From Aquatica leii (taxonomy: Eukaryota > Arthropoda > Insecta > Coleoptera > Lampyridae): a stretch of 64,000 nucleotides of DNA. The stretch lies in NCBI GenBank assembly GCA_035610365.1, contig CM069432.1, positions 226,818,532-226,882,531 of the forward strand. The letters are read 5' to 3'. The notes under the pieces were generated by a model. That model was not told the origin of the DNA. It was given only the letters and a program-made list of their open reading frames with translations, and made no database searches. The position numbers were made by a program, and so were the translations under genes. Of the stretch, positions 1 through 11,540 are shown in pieces. The first letter of the stretch is position 1, and the number at the start of each line of letters is the position of its first letter.

Positions 1-476
1 CTTCTAACATGTCTTGAGTAAACAATAAGTTCCATAGTTCTTCTGCACTTGGGGCATCTCCCAAATTTTTGCCGGTCCTCGTACACCAGGCACACTCATA
101 ACAATATTATGTTTTCTGGTCCTTATATTTAGTGGCGGTGTTTCTTTTGACCTATAACAAAAAAAATAATAAATTTTCCAAATTGCACGCTGAAACAATG
201 TTCTTACCATTTTGTTTTATCTTTTTGTAATTTCTGGCGTCCGTAGTAGAAATTTTCCTGTGTTTGTGCTCCACCTGGACCTGTATCCAAATTTTCATCG
301 CCTTCCTCACCTGCAGACATTTCTGAATCACTATCATGTTCACTTTCTATTATAAAATCCGGATCTTCATCTTCATCACTAATCACACAATCTTCGTCTT
401 CTAACAAATCTGTACACCATTTTTCAAATCCTGAATCGTCTGGATGCATTCTAGAAGGGCCTGGATTTCCAGACAT
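1..476 (-). pseudogene. piggyBac-like transposase, N-terminal part (runs off window)
   Basis: The start chosen is the ATG at 476-474. The first exon (476-208) codes an acidic, Asp/Glu/Ser-rich N-terminus ending in FYYGR, which is typical of piggyBac transposases. A 56-bp intron (207-152, GTAAGA...TTATAG) joins it in frame to a second exon containing RTRKHNIVMSVPGVRGPAK, matching the conserved 'RT..HNI....GV.GPA' block of the family. Near position 20 the frame is lost at an A-run: the next frame reads on in family-like sequence (ELWNLLF). Either one base is missing or this is a homopolymer sequencing error. The catalytic DDD core would lie beyond the window edge. The gene sits just inside a TTAA-flanked terminus at 751. 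Family call is strong; activity cannot be judged. Confidence 0.8.
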
Positions 477-718
477 ATTTATTCTAGCAGAAAACTTCAC
501 AAAAAAGTAATGACACAATTTTATTTTCCAATACGTAAACGCTACCGCCCGGTACCACGTACCGCTATTGTCGATCTAATGCTCAAAAATCAAAGATACG
601 GCTACGATCGCAACGAAATTTATACTGAGGGTATACATCAATATACCCGAGAGGTATGTAGACTGCCACGGCTTCAGGCGGCAGATTTTTGAAATAATCA
701 AATACGAACTGTTAGTAG

Positions 719-755
719 CGGTATGTGATACCGCTAGGTAGCACTTGAGGGTTAA
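719..755 (-). mobile_element. piggyBac terminal inverted repeat end and TTAA target site
   Basis: Read on the minus strand, the sequence is TTAA followed by CCCTCAAGTGCTACC. piggyBac elements begin with CCC next to a TTAA target duplication. The element edge is at 751 and the TTAA is at 752-755. A short subterminal palindrome (GCGGTATGTGATACCGC, 719-735) lies just inside. Together with the transposase at 1-476 this defines the 5' end of one element extending off the left of the window. Confidence 0.75.
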
Positions 756-1089
756 TGCTTGTTTTAATTAACGTTATAAACAGAACTAAATAAACTTAAT
801 GGGACAAATTAACATAATTTAACTTACATCAGATTCTTGTATTCATATTTATATATCTATGTCAATCTACGGCATCATACTGAAGTTGGTTACTTCTTTT
901 TCTTATATACAGTGTACATCACAAACAACTACATACAAAATAAAATGTGAAAACATAATCTTAACACATTCCATAACAGTAAATCTGTCAACCGACACAA
1001 TTTTCATTATTATTTGACAAAAAATTTTCATGTTTTAAGACAAGTTGATCATCAGCATTGATGGTCTTTGAATGTTTGGGAGGGCATTT

Positions 1090-1262
1090 TTCTCAACTAA
1101 TATATTGGTAGGAATGGACCCACCAGATAGCCTGCTAGATCTCCAAATCTAACAAAACCTGATTTATAGGGATACGTAAAAGACGTTGTTTATAAGAAAC
1201 TGCCAACAACGCTCATGAATATGCAGCAACGAATTATGGATACTAGTATTTCACCTGAAATT
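1090..1262 (+). pseudogene. mariner-like transposase C-terminal fragment
   Basis: With stops and frame changes, the plus strand reads GR-NGP, PARSPNLTKPD, GYVKDVVYKK and a helix rich in MQQRI. This is the end of a DDE_3-type mariner-like transposase, where the family has GRGGP...PPRSPDLTPLDF.LWGYVK. The third catalytic Asp position reads Asn (SPN). It is a relic without recognisable terminal repeats, cut by the putative LTR that starts at 1269. Confidence 0.6.
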
Positions 1263-1268
1263 TCATGG

Positions 1269-1482
1269 TGTTGGAATAAAAGAATTAATCGTATTACAGA
1301 AGTATTAGCTGTTTTTATTAATATTACATTGACTCTTACATTTTGACAGTTGTTCGGTCTCAGCTTAGCCTATTTTGGTGCTTAGAAATGTACTAAAATG
1401 TCACAAATAAATCACTACTTAACGAGTTATTCCGTTCCTTACATTAATTGGTTATAAAACTAACGCCTCATTTGTTATGACA
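1269..1482 (+). repeat. possible LTR of a BEL/Pao retrotransposon
   Basis: This segment starts TGTTGG and ends ATGACA, the usual TG...CA form of an LTR. It is followed at once by TTTTGGTGACGAAACCC, a plausible primer-binding region, and then by a gag-like reading frame at 1601. No second LTR was located, so the boundaries rest only on these end motifs and on position. Confidence 0.35.
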
Positions 1483-1600
1483 TTTTGGTGACGAAACCCA
1501 GGAAAGTTAAACGTCGGAACGCAGTACGTTGTACGTGTTCAGTCTAACAGCGTATTAAAGTGCTTAAAGTCAATTGTGTCGCGAAACGTAAACAAGTAAA

Positions 1601-2092
1601 ATGACTGACAATGAAAATAACGTCTTACAACGAACAAATCGCGAAGATGTAACGCTAGAAGGTCTGTATCTTGCAGTGGATAAATTAAAGCTTACAAACG
1701 TTAAGCTAAGAAAAATTTCAATATAAACTTTAACTAATTTGCCAAACGAGCACCTTGAAGAAGAGTGTAATAAAATTTTGGAGTATGAAGACAACACGTA
1801 ACGTTAATTGTAGATTAGAACAAAAAATTTGAAACATCGAACGTGCCGCGCTTCCAACACAAGTAAACGCCGAATTAAGCGATGTTATCCAGTTACCTAA
1901 CGCCGAAGATGTTAATCGAAATAATTAAGAGGCTGAAAAATATATTAAATTACCGCGACTGGAAGTGAAAAAGTTTGATGGCTCTTTAAAACAATGGCAA
2001 CCGTTTTGAGAGCAATTTAAGTTAGCAGTCTACGAAAATCCTGATTTAGGCAACTATTCTAAATGTCAATATTTACCATCTTACCAAATAGT
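1601..2092 (+). pseudogene. BEL/Pao-type gag relic (DUF1759-like)
   Basis: An ATG at 1601 opens with MTDNENNVLQRTNREDVTLE and soon breaks. Further on the strand reads KLPRLEVKKFDGSLKQWQPF, stop, EQFKLAVYENPDL. This matches the conserved 'LP.l....F.G....W..F...F...i..np.l' block of gag in Pao/BEL-type retrotransposons. Several stops show it is dead. The putative LTR and primer site lie just upstream, and a short pol-like piece at 6258 could belong to the same copy. Confidence 0.55.
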
Positions 2093-2104
2093 AGATTTTA
2101 TTTA

Positions 2105-2615
2105 TTTTATGTTACTACTGACGGCTCAACGTTTTAAATGGAGTAGGTTGCCACTCCACTGAAATCTGAAATAGCATAAAGTAGTATTTATTTATGAATA
2201 CCGTTTCCGTTTGAAGATGCATAATGGCCGTATGAGAGTCCGACGAAGACGTGGGGAACAACAAAATGTGCAATCTTTTGCTGAGCAGTATGTGCTCCAC
2301 ATCATGGGGATTACGGTATAGGGCGCTATAGTGTATTGGAGTAGATCCCCCATTTCCACCAGAATAATGCCCGTCTCAACATCGCAAGAATCTCTATGAA
2401 TCGATTTGAAGAGTTCAATGTTAACTGTTGCCATATCTACTTAGATCTCCCGATCTTTCGACTATTAAAAACAGGTGGGACATTATGAATAGAAGACTAA
2501 ACTACTTAGCGCATCCTCCACAAAAACAAAAATCTTTTCGGCATGAATTGCAAGTTCCTTGGGATACAATAAGCCAAGAGGGGAGACAAATACATTATTA
2601 AATAAAGATGGCGTT
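2105..2615 (+). pseudogene. Tc1-like transposase relic (C-terminal half)
   Basis: Across two frames the plus strand gives HNGRMRVRRRRGE, then a WGAIVYWSRSP-like segment (stop in place of W), QNNARLNIARISM, and finally RWDIMNRRL...NPPQ-like text (LAHPPQKQKSFRHELQVPWD). These follow the order of a Tc1-family transposase: 'G..rVwRrpGE', 'vWG.is', 'QDNArpHtAr', 'SPDLnPIEhlWd.ldRrvr'. The second catalytic Asp is replaced by Asn (QNNAR). Stops and frameshifts make it non-functional. It lies immediately 3' of the gag relic and probably interrupts it. Confidence 0.6.
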
Positions 2616-2619
2616 CATC

Positions 2620-3820
2620 TTTGTTTCTTTTCTTTAAATTCAATTCATTTATTATTTCTGAGTAGCTTAACCTATATAAACTCTAAAATATACACCCTGT
2701 AGTTAATTTACCATTTCTTTAAGTTCTTTTCTTAACTAGTTCTAGCTCATTATAATCTTACGAATACATCTTCAAAAAGAAATGTAAGTTGTTTTGAAAA
2801 TAGAGTACTCTATTGTCTTACTTCTTCTTGCAGTTTTATTGATTGTGTATTTTTGAGTACCTTTATGTATCTGTTAATAGTATGTAAATGGATATAATAC
2901 ATCTTCATAGCCATTTACGTACTATTATTTATACATAGTAAATTAATTTTATGAGATGGCTCTGCAATCGAATTTCGCTCATGCAGTATTTAGTAATTTT
3001 GAAATTGCTTACGTTTTGATACTGTTAAATTTTTTTTTAATTTAACAAATGGTAAAATAAAATTTAAAAAAATATGTTTTATCTGTTGAGCCTACGTAGT
3101 ACTCCGTTTCATGTATTTTATTATTATAGAACTTTGTGTATAATGTTACTACTGCTTTTGGAAGTTTCTTTCTATTTGTTATTAACTCGTCTGTTGTGTA
3201 AACGAGTATGTGCATTTGTTTTCAGTGTTTATAGGGTCTTTAATAAAATCAATTCTTCCGCGTTTAGTTGTTTGCTTGTCTACTTCAATTTTATTTATGT
3301 GTAAATGTGACGGATGTTGGCAAGTTAACCATACATCACCTGTATATCAACCAACAAAAGGGTAGAAATTATGGTAAACTAAACTAAACTGCGATTTAGT
3401 TACGAACATCTTATAAATGTTATTTTATAAACTCCTACTGTAAATAAAAGTTTGTTAGCAATAAAAAAAAATGAAAAAATGTCTAAATATATACAAAAAC
3501 AAAATGTAAAAAGTACTAGTATGACTAGACTTTTCATAATAACTTTTTTTAGTTAGTAACTCCAAAGATAGCACACATCACAATTCCAAAGACAGCACAA
3601 AAGTTACTTTCAAAAAGTTTTCACAAATTGTTTCTAGAAGTTTTTTAAATACCGTGACTTAAACCTTCAAAATTGCAGGGTAAACAACGTCAATGCAAAC
3701 GTGAAAATGCCATCATAGTGAATCAGTGAAACGGCGTTTTTTCTTAGAAAAGTTTTTCTACCCGTAGGAAAACATTCTAATGAACATCCACAAATGCATT
3801 GACAGACCTATAATTTTCCA
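2620..3820. other. AT-rich stretch, no gene seen
   Basis: No supported coding region. The open frame at 3074-3304 is a low-complexity Leu/Tyr/Phe string from T-rich DNA. The right part (about 3760-3900) contains a motif shared with two other places in the window (see the motif copies at 3827, 6345 and 7888). Confidence 0.5.
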
Positions 3821-3826
3821 AACGTA

Positions 3827-3851
3827 TTTGAATTAGGCGGGTGTTAAATCA
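3827..3851 (+). repeat. 25-bp dispersed motif, copy 1
   Basis: TTTGAATTA-GCGGGTGT-AAATCA. Near-identical copies occur at 6345-6369 (reverse complement) and 7888-7912. Around copies 1 and 3 a second shared block (CACAAATGCATTGACAGAC in this copy) lies nearby, in inverted orientation in the other copy. This suggests a family of small terminal-repeat elements. Confidence 0.5.
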
Positions 3852-3984
3852 ACTTACGTTTTCACCTTTATAGCTATTTTCAGATTACAATTCTCACATA
3901 GTAAGTTTATACGAGAGTATATTGAAAACTAATGCCTCCGTAGCCACCTATCTTAAGTATTTGTATTTAGTAAAAATTTTGAGC

Positions 3985-4320
3985 TGTATCGTGTTTGCAC
4001 ACGACAGATTTAAACTGGCGTCCGACTGGAATGTGCGATTAAAGCAACGAGCTGTAATTGAATTTCTTACAGCGGATGGTGTAGGGCCTATCCAAGGTTG
4101 AGTACCGTATATCGGATGCGTGTGCGTATGAGTACTGTTAGACGATGCGTAATGACTAAAATCCTGCTGAAACGTATGCTCATAATCGAGCACGCAGTGG
4201 CCGACCAGTGTCTGCGTGTAGCTCTTGTGAACTACTAGTTTGTGATAATCGACGAAATCGAATAAACTACAGAGAATGATCAAATGGACATCATAAAGCT
4301 GAATCACTGTGGAATCACGT
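3985..4320 (+). pseudogene. mariner transposase N-terminal (helix-turn-helix) relic
   Basis: The plus strand reads KQRAVIEFLTADGVGPI, then YRMRVRMSTVRR, and in another frame RARSGRPVSA. This is the order seen in the DNA-binding part of SETMAR-type mariner transposases: 'R..I.Fl...g..p.eIh..l...Yg', 'v..w...f', 'd..RSGRP'. It contains stops and frameshifts. The long minus-strand frame over the same bases (3948-4325) is a shadow. The C-terminal relic at 5150-5440 may be the other half of the same insertion. Confidence 0.5.
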
Positions 4321-5149
4321 GACACTACTTTTAATTTCTCAAACTGCTTTCGGATTCGGAATCAAATAACTGTTGCATCAAAGGTTCCATTTTTGAATAT
4401 AAATACATTTATTTCTAGATTTAATTAAAATTTAGCATTTATGGATAATGATGAACTAGGTATGTGTTTATATTTTTGATAGATTTTAATTGTTTTTTTT
4501 TTATTTTAATAACAAAAGTAATTTAAAATAACGCTAAATTTCTTTTTGTATTAATAAATTTAGACTTTTATGTTTCTGTTTTTGTTTAAATTGACCCCGG
4601 ATCTTCACGGTTTTTGAAATGAAGAGATGAAGTAGGCATTCTAATTATTGTGCTTTTAACTTTATTTATGATCTGAATTGCAATTCAATGAAAAAGCTTT
4701 AAGAGAAACTTAGGTTTAACTGTTGGTATACCAAAGGCTAGATGGAAACACAAGTAAAAGATTTTTACTAACCCTTCTCTAATAGATTGTTATGAGGATA
4801 TTCTCAACAGCATGCTTTTGAGTTTGGACCTAGTGTTGACGGGTATGAGAACCACGATAAGAAAAAAGTCAAATTTATTTTAAAAAAGACTTGAAAAAAT
4901 GTTACTGCCGACGAAATCTTTTGATGGTCTTGATGAAAAAGACTTCAATCATAAAGAAACAGATAATTACATCACTGGTGTATCATCCAACGAACAAATC
5001 TCACTTTCTTCCTGAATCGTTAACTAGTGTTAACAGTGTGCCCCAGAAACTTTTAAATTGGTCAAGTTTTATTATGACCATCCCGTATAATAACTAATTA
5101 ATTAATTTACTAAATGATACGCGTAAATTAGTTTAAAGTATAATAATTT

Positions 5150-5440
5150 TAGCCGCCCAGATTTGTCAAATATTCCACTGTGCGACGGTTTACACAAATT
5201 GACATTGCTAACAGGGTGGGAGTTTCACAAGTAAGAGAGAACGCGCGTAGCACTAAAAGAACTTCGGTTTTATGACGTTTCACTTCATCCACCTTATAGC
5301 TTAGATCTTACGCATTGTGACTTTTTTCTCTTTCCGAAGCATTTAAAAGGTAAACGTTTTTTTAGATGTAAAATTGATAATAGTGAAACAAATAGTGCCG
5401 TGAAGAGTCTTTAGACTTTTTTTGTAATGTATTATTGTCA
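5150..5440 (+). pseudogene. mariner transposase C-terminal relic
   Basis: The plus strand contains ELRFYDVSLHPPYSLDL and then CDFFLFPKHLKGKRF. This is the diagnostic mariner block 'l.hPPYSPDLaPsDyhLF..l...L.GkrF' around the third catalytic Asp, which is retained. No upstream catalytic residues are recognisable and stops follow. It is a fragment in the same orientation as the N-terminal relic at 3985-4320. Confidence 0.6.
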
Positions 5441-6257
5441 ATGGCGACTATGTGGAAAACTGAATTTATCAGTGCATTAGAAACAGTTGTTTATTTTACA
5501 TTTATATATATGTAAACTAAATATCTATTATTGCCCTTGTACTATGAGATTGCTCTGCTATCATATTTCATTGATTAATAAACTATGCTTAGACAATATT
5601 ATGATAGATACGATTCCAACTTTTAATAGAAAAATATATATTTTATCTCTCCCACCAACGGCATTTTAAACAAATTCTGTAATCTTTAAGACACGTGTTG
5701 TCTTTGACCTTGTTTTACAAGATAATTTGTTTTCTATATTGTTGTACTTTTGTCAGCACAAAGTAGCACTTACAGGATATTGCAAAAAAAAAGTATTGCA
5801 TTGTTGTAATTCATTTGCCAGTTATTTAGTTATCAGAACTTCATTTTGCTCAAACGATTTTCTATTTACGGTTGATACAGTAAAAAAAATATTAACAAAT
5901 AAAACAGAGACTAACTTAAATTTTAATTGAAAATGTCAAATAATTTGGTTGTAGATGAGCAAAATTACAACACAATTACTCCAGTTTCACTGTCTTTTTG
6001 TGTGAACGTTCCAAACCAAGACAATTGGTATTGCTTAGAATTTTACTTCACATCTCATTTATTATAATGTTTAATTGCATTAACCCACTAGGGTTATTAC
6101 CACCTATTCTAATTACGGAAATAATATTACATCAAAAGTTATCGGAACGTTTCTTGAAATGAATCCGTTCCGTCGTATTATTAATTCACAATGCATTAGT
6201 TTTATATTGCATTCAGGTGAAGTGTACTAAATACCACGATGTATATTCTTTATTTCA

Positions 6258-6340
6258 GGATACGCAATACAGTTTCATGGGCTTTCTGACAGCAGTTTGA
6301 TTGCTTACGGTGCGTGTGTGTAGCTGAGGTATTTCGTTGA
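6258..6340 (+). pseudogene. BEL/Pao pol fragment (RT/RNase H region)
   Basis: A short run reads GYAIQFHGLSDSSLIAYGACV, stop, LRYF. It matches the 'lHgFsDAS..AYgAvvYlr' motif at the start of the RNase H-like part of Pao/BEL polyproteins. Only about 25 residues survive. It could be the remains of pol of the copy whose gag is at 1601-2092, but that is inference. Confidence 0.5.
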
Positions 6341-6344
6341 AAGC

Positions 6345-6369
6345 TGATTTTATACCCGCTTAATTCAAA
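6345..6369 (-). repeat. 25-bp dispersed motif, copy 2 (inverted)
   Basis: The reverse complement reads TTTGAATTAAGCGGGTATAAAATCA, differing by only a few bases from copies at 3827 and 7888. It begins a few bases after the BEL/Pao fragment. Confidence 0.5.
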
Positions 6370-8930
6370 TAAGCATAACTGTTGGATAGCTACATAAGCA
6401 ATAATAACGCAGTACGTGGTTAATTATTATATATTAAATTAAAGCAAAAGATGGAAATAATATGCAACAGCACACACCCCAGTAAACACGGATTGAAACT
6501 GTTACAGTCACAAAATGAAAACAATTGTTTCATTACGTTGTTTCGTGTTAGTTCCATTTTTATATCATTTACATGTAACTGACAGTTAATAAATTGAAAG
6601 AGTTCCGATTTTTTACAATCAGTTTTAAACCGTTCCAGTACTTGCAATTTTTTTCCCATAATCAGCAACCGTCTAAAGACTTATTTATTAAAACCGAATA
6701 TTTTTTGAATAACTAGAATTGTTTGAAGATCGATTAAATAAGATTGAATTATTTTCACAACAGTGGAATCATTTTAGTAAAAACGAATACTTTGTAATTA
6801 GTCAGCATTAGTCGTTGCTATACTCTTGATTACTGTCGTCAACGCTTGCGCTGCAAATTGATATCTCTTCAATTGTTCGGTTGTAGTTTGATAAGTGATG
6901 CTGTGTGTATAATTACGAAATGGAACAATAAACGGTAAGTCGAAACATTTTATTATAATCTATAAATGTAATCAATATTATTATCATTTCTGTTCTTTAT
7001 GTATCATGTTTTAATTTGTATTAAAAAAATGTAAATTAACACACATGGTTGCGTTAAGGTAGATTATTGCGTAAATCTGATGATACTTTGGGATTTATAA
7101 TTACAGTTCCATTCTTCAAGTTTTCTATACGATTATGTACAGCTAAAGGTATTCACAGTGTTTTTATAACTTTCTTATGATTGCTAAAGTGATATTTATA
7201 TTAAGGTTGTGTCGTTTTTGATTAAAAAAAATGTAATTAATTTTGTGTAACTCTATGATTATGTATGTATATAAATGAAATATTTATTTCTAAGTTACAG
7301 ATGCGGTGAAAAGTTGCTACCCAACAGTAACTGATGCAGTTCTCGAGGCTTCCATGAAAAGACCACATCAAAGAAAGTAAAAAACTCAATGTGATATCGT
7401 ATTTAAAAATATTTATTGTGCAATAAAATTTGAAACGTGCATTTAAAAATGTATTATTATATTATTGAAAGAATTGTTTTAGTTCATTATTGAAACAAGA
7501 AAATCATATATTTATTGATCATTTAGTATCAGTTCAAGAACGAAGTTTTTAAAACGTAAACCAAATGCAACATTTGTTTTGCAACGGATTTGAATTTAAA
7601 ATACCGAAAGTATACTGATTCAAATAAGTGAAACAGCGATGGACTTATAGCTATTTTATTGCAGTTTCTTTTATGTTTGAAACAAGAGTGAATCATAAAT
7701 TTTTTGTTTTGAAACTGTTACTAAACATTATCAATTTTGTGTTTACTGGGACGGTACTTACACAAAAAGTTTTCATACGCCACTAACTAAACTACAATTT
7801 CCTCTAGAATGCTGGCGCTAGGTTTTTAGCGACCCCACATATATTAATAATAACATTGTAAAGTTAGCTTTCAGTTTATTAAGATTATTTGAATTACGCG
7901 GGTGTAAAATCAGATTACAAGGTTTCCGTTTCTACAGCCATTTACATACTCTACTATCGTATTTCAATCATTTACTTACATCATTGATTAATATAAAGTA
8001 ATGAGTCTGTCAATGCATTTGTGGAAGTCAGTAGAATGTTCTCGCATTATTGAAGTGACCCAAATCGAGGAAACGGCCGTACAGTAGTTACGCTTGGGTA
8101 CACGTGCAGTTTACCCGTTACCATGTCTAGTAATAATGCAAGAACCTTCTTAAGCGCTAAAAATAAATTAAAAGAGCTATATAAATGTTTTCTTGGTTTG
8201 CATACATATGACAAAATTTTTAATCTTTTGAATCATGAAAATATTAAATGGCAGTTTGTCATACTATGGCATATGGGACGTCAGTAGAAAATTGTTTCAT
8301 TTAAAAAAGATTTTAGAAAACACAATTAAATAAATCAAATTTGTTTTAAACTCAAGACTTTTACCCTGCTTATCTATTGATTCTTCAGATGTAAATCTAC
8401 TAACACCGGGTTATTTTTTAATTGGCAAACTTTTTGCTTGTCCGTAAGAGATCTATTTTTTTTCTTCGTTTTGCTCATTCTTTTACTTAAACTACTTACT
8501 CTAAACTTGTTTTTTGCTCAAAACGCTTGTGATAAAAGTGTACTTTTGAAACTGGATTATTAGTAAGTTATTTCTTATAATAGGTTATGCAACTATTTAT
8601 AAAAATTTTTTTAATACATATACGAGTATATCGTCGCCTCAATGCTTATTTGTTCAATATCCACTTTTAAGGTAAATAAAGTTATATACAGCAAAACTTG
8701 TGAAAAAAATGTTGTTCAATATTCATGTCCGTTAAATTCGATTTTTTACATGCTATAATTTTCAATATTTGGATATTATACACAACAGCACCCAATCGTT
8801 TATGGGTTTTTGCATCACCTGTTGGTAACAGTACTGCACGTACATCGTGTTTTGTTTTGGCTCTTTTATAAGTAAACGGTTGCTCATAGTGTCCAGTTGA
8901 AAGTTAAATACATTAAAGATGAGTCGATTA
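6370..8930. other. AT-rich stretch with one repeat motif, no gene
   Basis: No reading frame here shows a recognisable protein. It holds copy 3 of the dispersed motif (TTTGAATTACGCGGGTGTAAAATCA, 7888-7912) with the linked block GTCTGTCAATGCATTTGTG near 8008. An ATG-initiated run at about 8123 (MSSNNARTFLSAKNKLKEL...) is followed by stops and was not identified. Confidence 0.4.
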
Positions 8931-8934
8931 AGTA

Positions 8935-10145
8935 CCCCATTTCCAGAAATAGATAAAAATACAAAAAACTAAGAAACATAAATAAAGTTAATAACAAAAA
9001 TCAATATTTTACGGTAATGTTTTTTAGATGTCTGAGATAACTCAGAAACGACCATCATGATATTTAAATAATGCTAATGATTTATGTAAAATCATCAGTA
9101 TTGAGAATATTAAAATGGGAAATGATAAAGATGATTATCCATGCCAGAAAAAAATTACTATAACACCAAAAAATAATAACAAATGCAATGAATATGTATT
9201 AAATGAAAATTATAATAACGAAGCAACCTTCAACGCAGGCAGAAAGTATCTTCTCCGCAAAAAAATAATACAGAAATAACCGACGAAAAAAAACGACGTA
9301 GAAGAAAATATGAATGAAGAACAGCTCTTTTAGAAACCGTACAAGAAATGAAAAAAAAAATGGTGTAGAAATATTCGAAGAACAAAACGACAAAAAGGAG
9401 AGAATGCTTACCCTAAAAGGAAAAAATACTCCAAAAAGAGCAGTGAAAGTGAAATCGCTTTATTGTAAAGTTAATTTAAAAAAAACTAGATTCAGTATTT
9501 AATATCAACCAAATTTGTACAAATTAAAAGTAACGGATCCAGTATCAAAAAGTATCTACAGAATAACAATCAACACAAGTTTTAATTTAGACTAATCTGA
9601 CATATGCAACAAATGCAAAAAGTTTAAGGTGTTGAAGCAATCCACTTCTGCACAAATATGTGACAATAAACGAAAATTAGAAATCAACAATGAAAGAACC
9701 AGGCTAAGAAAAGAAGCAGTATAGAAGGTGATTAAATTGTTTGTGTTGTAGTTTTTGATTAAGAAAATGTTTTTTCACTACCAAAATGTGAAGTTTCAAG
9801 TTTTTTATAAACAGAAACTATATTTTTATAATTTAACAGCTCATTGCAACTTAAATAAAATAATTTATAATTGCATTTGAAATAAGGCTTTAGGTGGTAA
9901 AGCCGACTATGATCTTGTCATTGCTGTGGTGAAAATTTAAAAAAAAAATTAGATGATTTAATTTTATGGTCAAAAACTTGATTATACCTATTGTAATTAA
10001 ATATCTCTTAAAATCACCTGATACGAAAAACTTAAAAACTGTTGAACAAAAGTTTTCTGAGCCAGGACATGGAAATTTGCAAGAAGTAGATGCCGCACAC
10101 TCAGTCAGCAAAAGATTTCTGTTTGTGTAAAATACCTGAAAATAA
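8935..10145 (+). pseudogene. relic of an insect multicopy transposon-type protein, unnamed
   Basis: Broken plus-strand text includes ICNKCKKFKVLKQSTSAQMC, a run of charged residues (NNERTRLRKEA), then FQVFYKQKLYFYNL and TVEQKFSEPGHGNLQEVDAAHS. I recognise this order (CxxC-type segment, charged helix, 'alYYktKL..hnftiYnl', 'fl..GHs..e.D..Hs') from a repeated family in many insect genomes, usually annotated only as uncharacterised. Many stops and frameshifts; dead copy. The recognition is from memory of the pattern, not from a search. Confidence 0.4.
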
Positions 10146-10159
10146 ATTAACATTTAAGG

Positions 10160-11500
10160 TAATTCAAATACAACAAAATAATTTTTAAATTATTAAATTG
10201 CAACAGCAACTTTAATATATTCTACCATTCCCTACACGAAATTAATAGTATGTTATTAAATTAGTTGTATAAACAGTATATTGTTGAACGAGAGTGTTTG
10301 TGGCACGACGAGTAAAGCGAGGAGTCTCACAATAAAACGAGTTCCACAATTGAACGTTTATCCAACGTATTTTATATACTATTTTATCCAATTGCATTAT
10401 CATTTGAATTATTGTGAAAAATTTTGCTTTGACGAAACCGGCATTTGTCATCTAGAGGAATTTGTTTTCAATCAATTGAAGGTGCTGACATGTCATAATG
10501 ATCTAAGCTCACAATGATCTGTCAAAAACATAGGCAAACAGAAACTGATCAATTACTGCAATCTCAAAGTTTTTTATTTTAGAAGTTGAAAATAATTAGT
10601 ATGTATTTTGCTTATACTGATACTAAATCGATGTCTTAGTAAGTAACTGCAGTAGGTACATAGCTAATACAATGCTAACATTAAACCTACTAACAATTAC
10701 ATTATTTAAGTCGCAGTAAAATATTCACTTTCAAACGTAACAAATACTCAATGAAATTGAAAAGAACGATGTCGATGACCGCAAATTATGTACAAGAGAC
10801 TATTACAATTCATTTCCAGGCTCATACCAATGTTTTGTACCTAACTGACTTAAAGTGACGATGGAAGTAATAGCTACATTTGGCCAGTGTTTATTAAATA
10901 CTTTTTATAAATAAATAATTCAATAAGAGGATGTTTTATTTTAGTCAATACAAAGGCGCCTTTTCTCCATATTCAATGATAAACAATGATTTTTAAAGAC
11001 AACTCATTTATCGTCATCGAGCTATAAAAACCTCGTAAGCGACAAAAAGCTAATTTTACAGGAGATACATAAAACTGTTTTATTAATTTAATTTAAGAAA
11101 ATTGTTTTTTTGGATATGGTATGAATTAATCAATAGGATTGCTTGTCGTGTAATAGGCATACACATTTTAAATATTTTACAGATTTTTGCCCGAACTAAC
11201 ACTGAAATCCAATTTAGGCATCGTGTAGCTTACGAGGTTTTCATAGCTCAACAACGATATGTCGTGTTATATTTTTAAAAACATTTATGTTATAAAATAT
11301 GGTAAAAAATTAAACCGAATTATTGCTTAATATATATGTATGTAATAAAAAAAATATTTTGTTAGAATGTTGAAATATACTAACAGTGTTCCTAATAACT
11401 ATTTATAACTTGATAAACAATTCTAATTTGTATGTAATAAAATATTGAAGTTACCTAATGAAAAAATCAAACAAAAAAAACCTGATTTTCTTTTATTTTC
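10160..11500. other. AT-rich stretch, no gene seen
   Basis: Short frames on both strands (10242-10517) overlap each other, have no recognisable motif and look like chance. Nothing else supported. Confidence 0.4.
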
Positions 11501-11540
11501 TTATTTACATCACAGATAAGTAATATCAGTTACAATTACC

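Noticed and set aside
3948..4325. 125-codon minus-strand frame
   Set aside because: It overlies the plus-strand mariner relic (KQRAVIEFL..., RSGRPVSA), has a His-Thr repeat run from simple sequence and no signal or domain. Treated as a shadow.
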